From: Planctomycetota bacterium
Lineage (GTDB): Bacteria > Planctomycetota > UBA11346
Length of the DNA stretch: 7,758 nucleotides
NCBI GenBank assembly: GCA_013816415.1
Contig: JACDEN010000112.1
Span: forward strand, 1-7,758
Direction: 5' to 3'
Positions within the stretch are counted from its first letter, which is position 1. Each line of letters begins with the position of its first letter. The position numbers and the translations under genes are program-made. Positions 6,136 to 7,758 of the stretch are shown here, in pieces. The notes under the pieces were generated by a model. That model was not told the origin of the DNA and ran no database searches. It was given only the letters and a program-made list of their open reading frames with translations.

Positions 6136-6177
6136 GGCGACAAAGGTCGCGGGGGTTTGGGGGCGAAGCCCCCGACT
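6136..6177 (-). repeat. Repeat A, right inverted copy (42 bp)
   Basis: Exact reverse complement of 5821-5862. It ends one base before the mutS stop codon (6181-6179 on the minus strand), so a mutS transcript enters the G/C hairpin immediately after the stop. Confidence 0.92.
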
Positions 6178-6178
6178 A

Positions 6179-7758
<1,580 letters not shown>

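Larger units (their letters stand above)
5821..6177. repeat. Composite nested inverted repeat between convergent genes
   Basis: A 357-bp non-coding block starts at the base after the acyltransferase stop and ends one base before the mutS stop complement. The outermost arms are 42 bp and perfectly complementary (5821-5862 with 6136-6177). Next inward is a 30-bp pair with one mismatch (5895-5924 with 6072-6101), then a perfect 14-bp pair (5931-5944 with 6052-6065) that continues imperfectly. Each repeat is itself a hairpin built on a G-run, cttcg or ttc, C-run core. The order is A-hairpin-B-C...C'-B'-hairpin-A'. A diverged extra copy of A is in the centre. I found no target-site duplication and no coding potential, so it resembles a REP/BIME-type palindromic element or a MITE rather than an insertion sequence. 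It probably also ends transcription from both sides. Confidence 0.9.

Noticed and set aside
5821..6177. CRISPR array or insertion sequence
   Set aside because: Repeats are inverted and few, without regular spacers; there is no transposase frame, and no flanking target duplication was found (acataa versus atcaag).

Overview
The window looks like chromosomal DNA from a high-GC bacterium, most likely of the Planctomycetota-Verrucomicrobiota-Lentisphaerota (PVC) group. The best pointer is a pseudopilin-like protein with an exact H-X9-DG motif behind a type IV prepilin signal, an arrangement typical of that group. An ExbB with an N-terminal signal sequence and two ExbD paralogues in one operon fits. 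The phylum is inferred, and I cannot name a genus.

Layout, left to right. Positions 1-1457 (+) hold most of a class II lysyl-tRNA synthetase (lysS) whose start lies outside the window. A 266-base spacer carries an 11-bp tandem duplication and a plausible sigma70-type promoter. Positions 1724-3829 (+) hold a three-gene exbB-exbD-exbD operon for a proton-driven inner-membrane motor, closed by a strong terminator. Positions 4021-4785 (+) hold a single H-X9-DG pseudopilin gene with its own terminator, so it is an isolated transcription unit. A tRNA-Leu(CAG) with encoded CCA and its own terminator lies on the minus strand at 4917-5003. Divergent from it is a DUF374-type lysophospholipid acyltransferase homologue (5113-5820, +). 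A 357-bp non-coding block, built as a large nested inverted repeat, then fills the whole gap to the convergent mutS gene (6179 to the window edge, -).

Most genes are housekeeping: translation (lysS, tRNA-Leu), envelope energy transduction (exbB/exbD), secretion or pilus-type surface structures (pseudopilin), lipid or lipid A acylation (DUF374) and mismatch repair (mutS). I see no phage, CRISPR, transposase or defence genes.

Two things stand out. First, the mutS reading frame does not continue into the mismatch-recognition half of MutS. At about 7592-7615 it passes in frame into sequence that reads as the middle-to-late part of an aldo/keto reductase. This is either an assembly chimera or a real rearrangement that destroyed mutS. 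Second, the intergenic inverted repeat (arms of 42, 30 and 14 bp in mirror order, a third diverged copy in the centre, and a different hairpin in each arm) fits exactly between the two convergent stop codons and looks like a composite palindromic repeat element doubling as a terminator.
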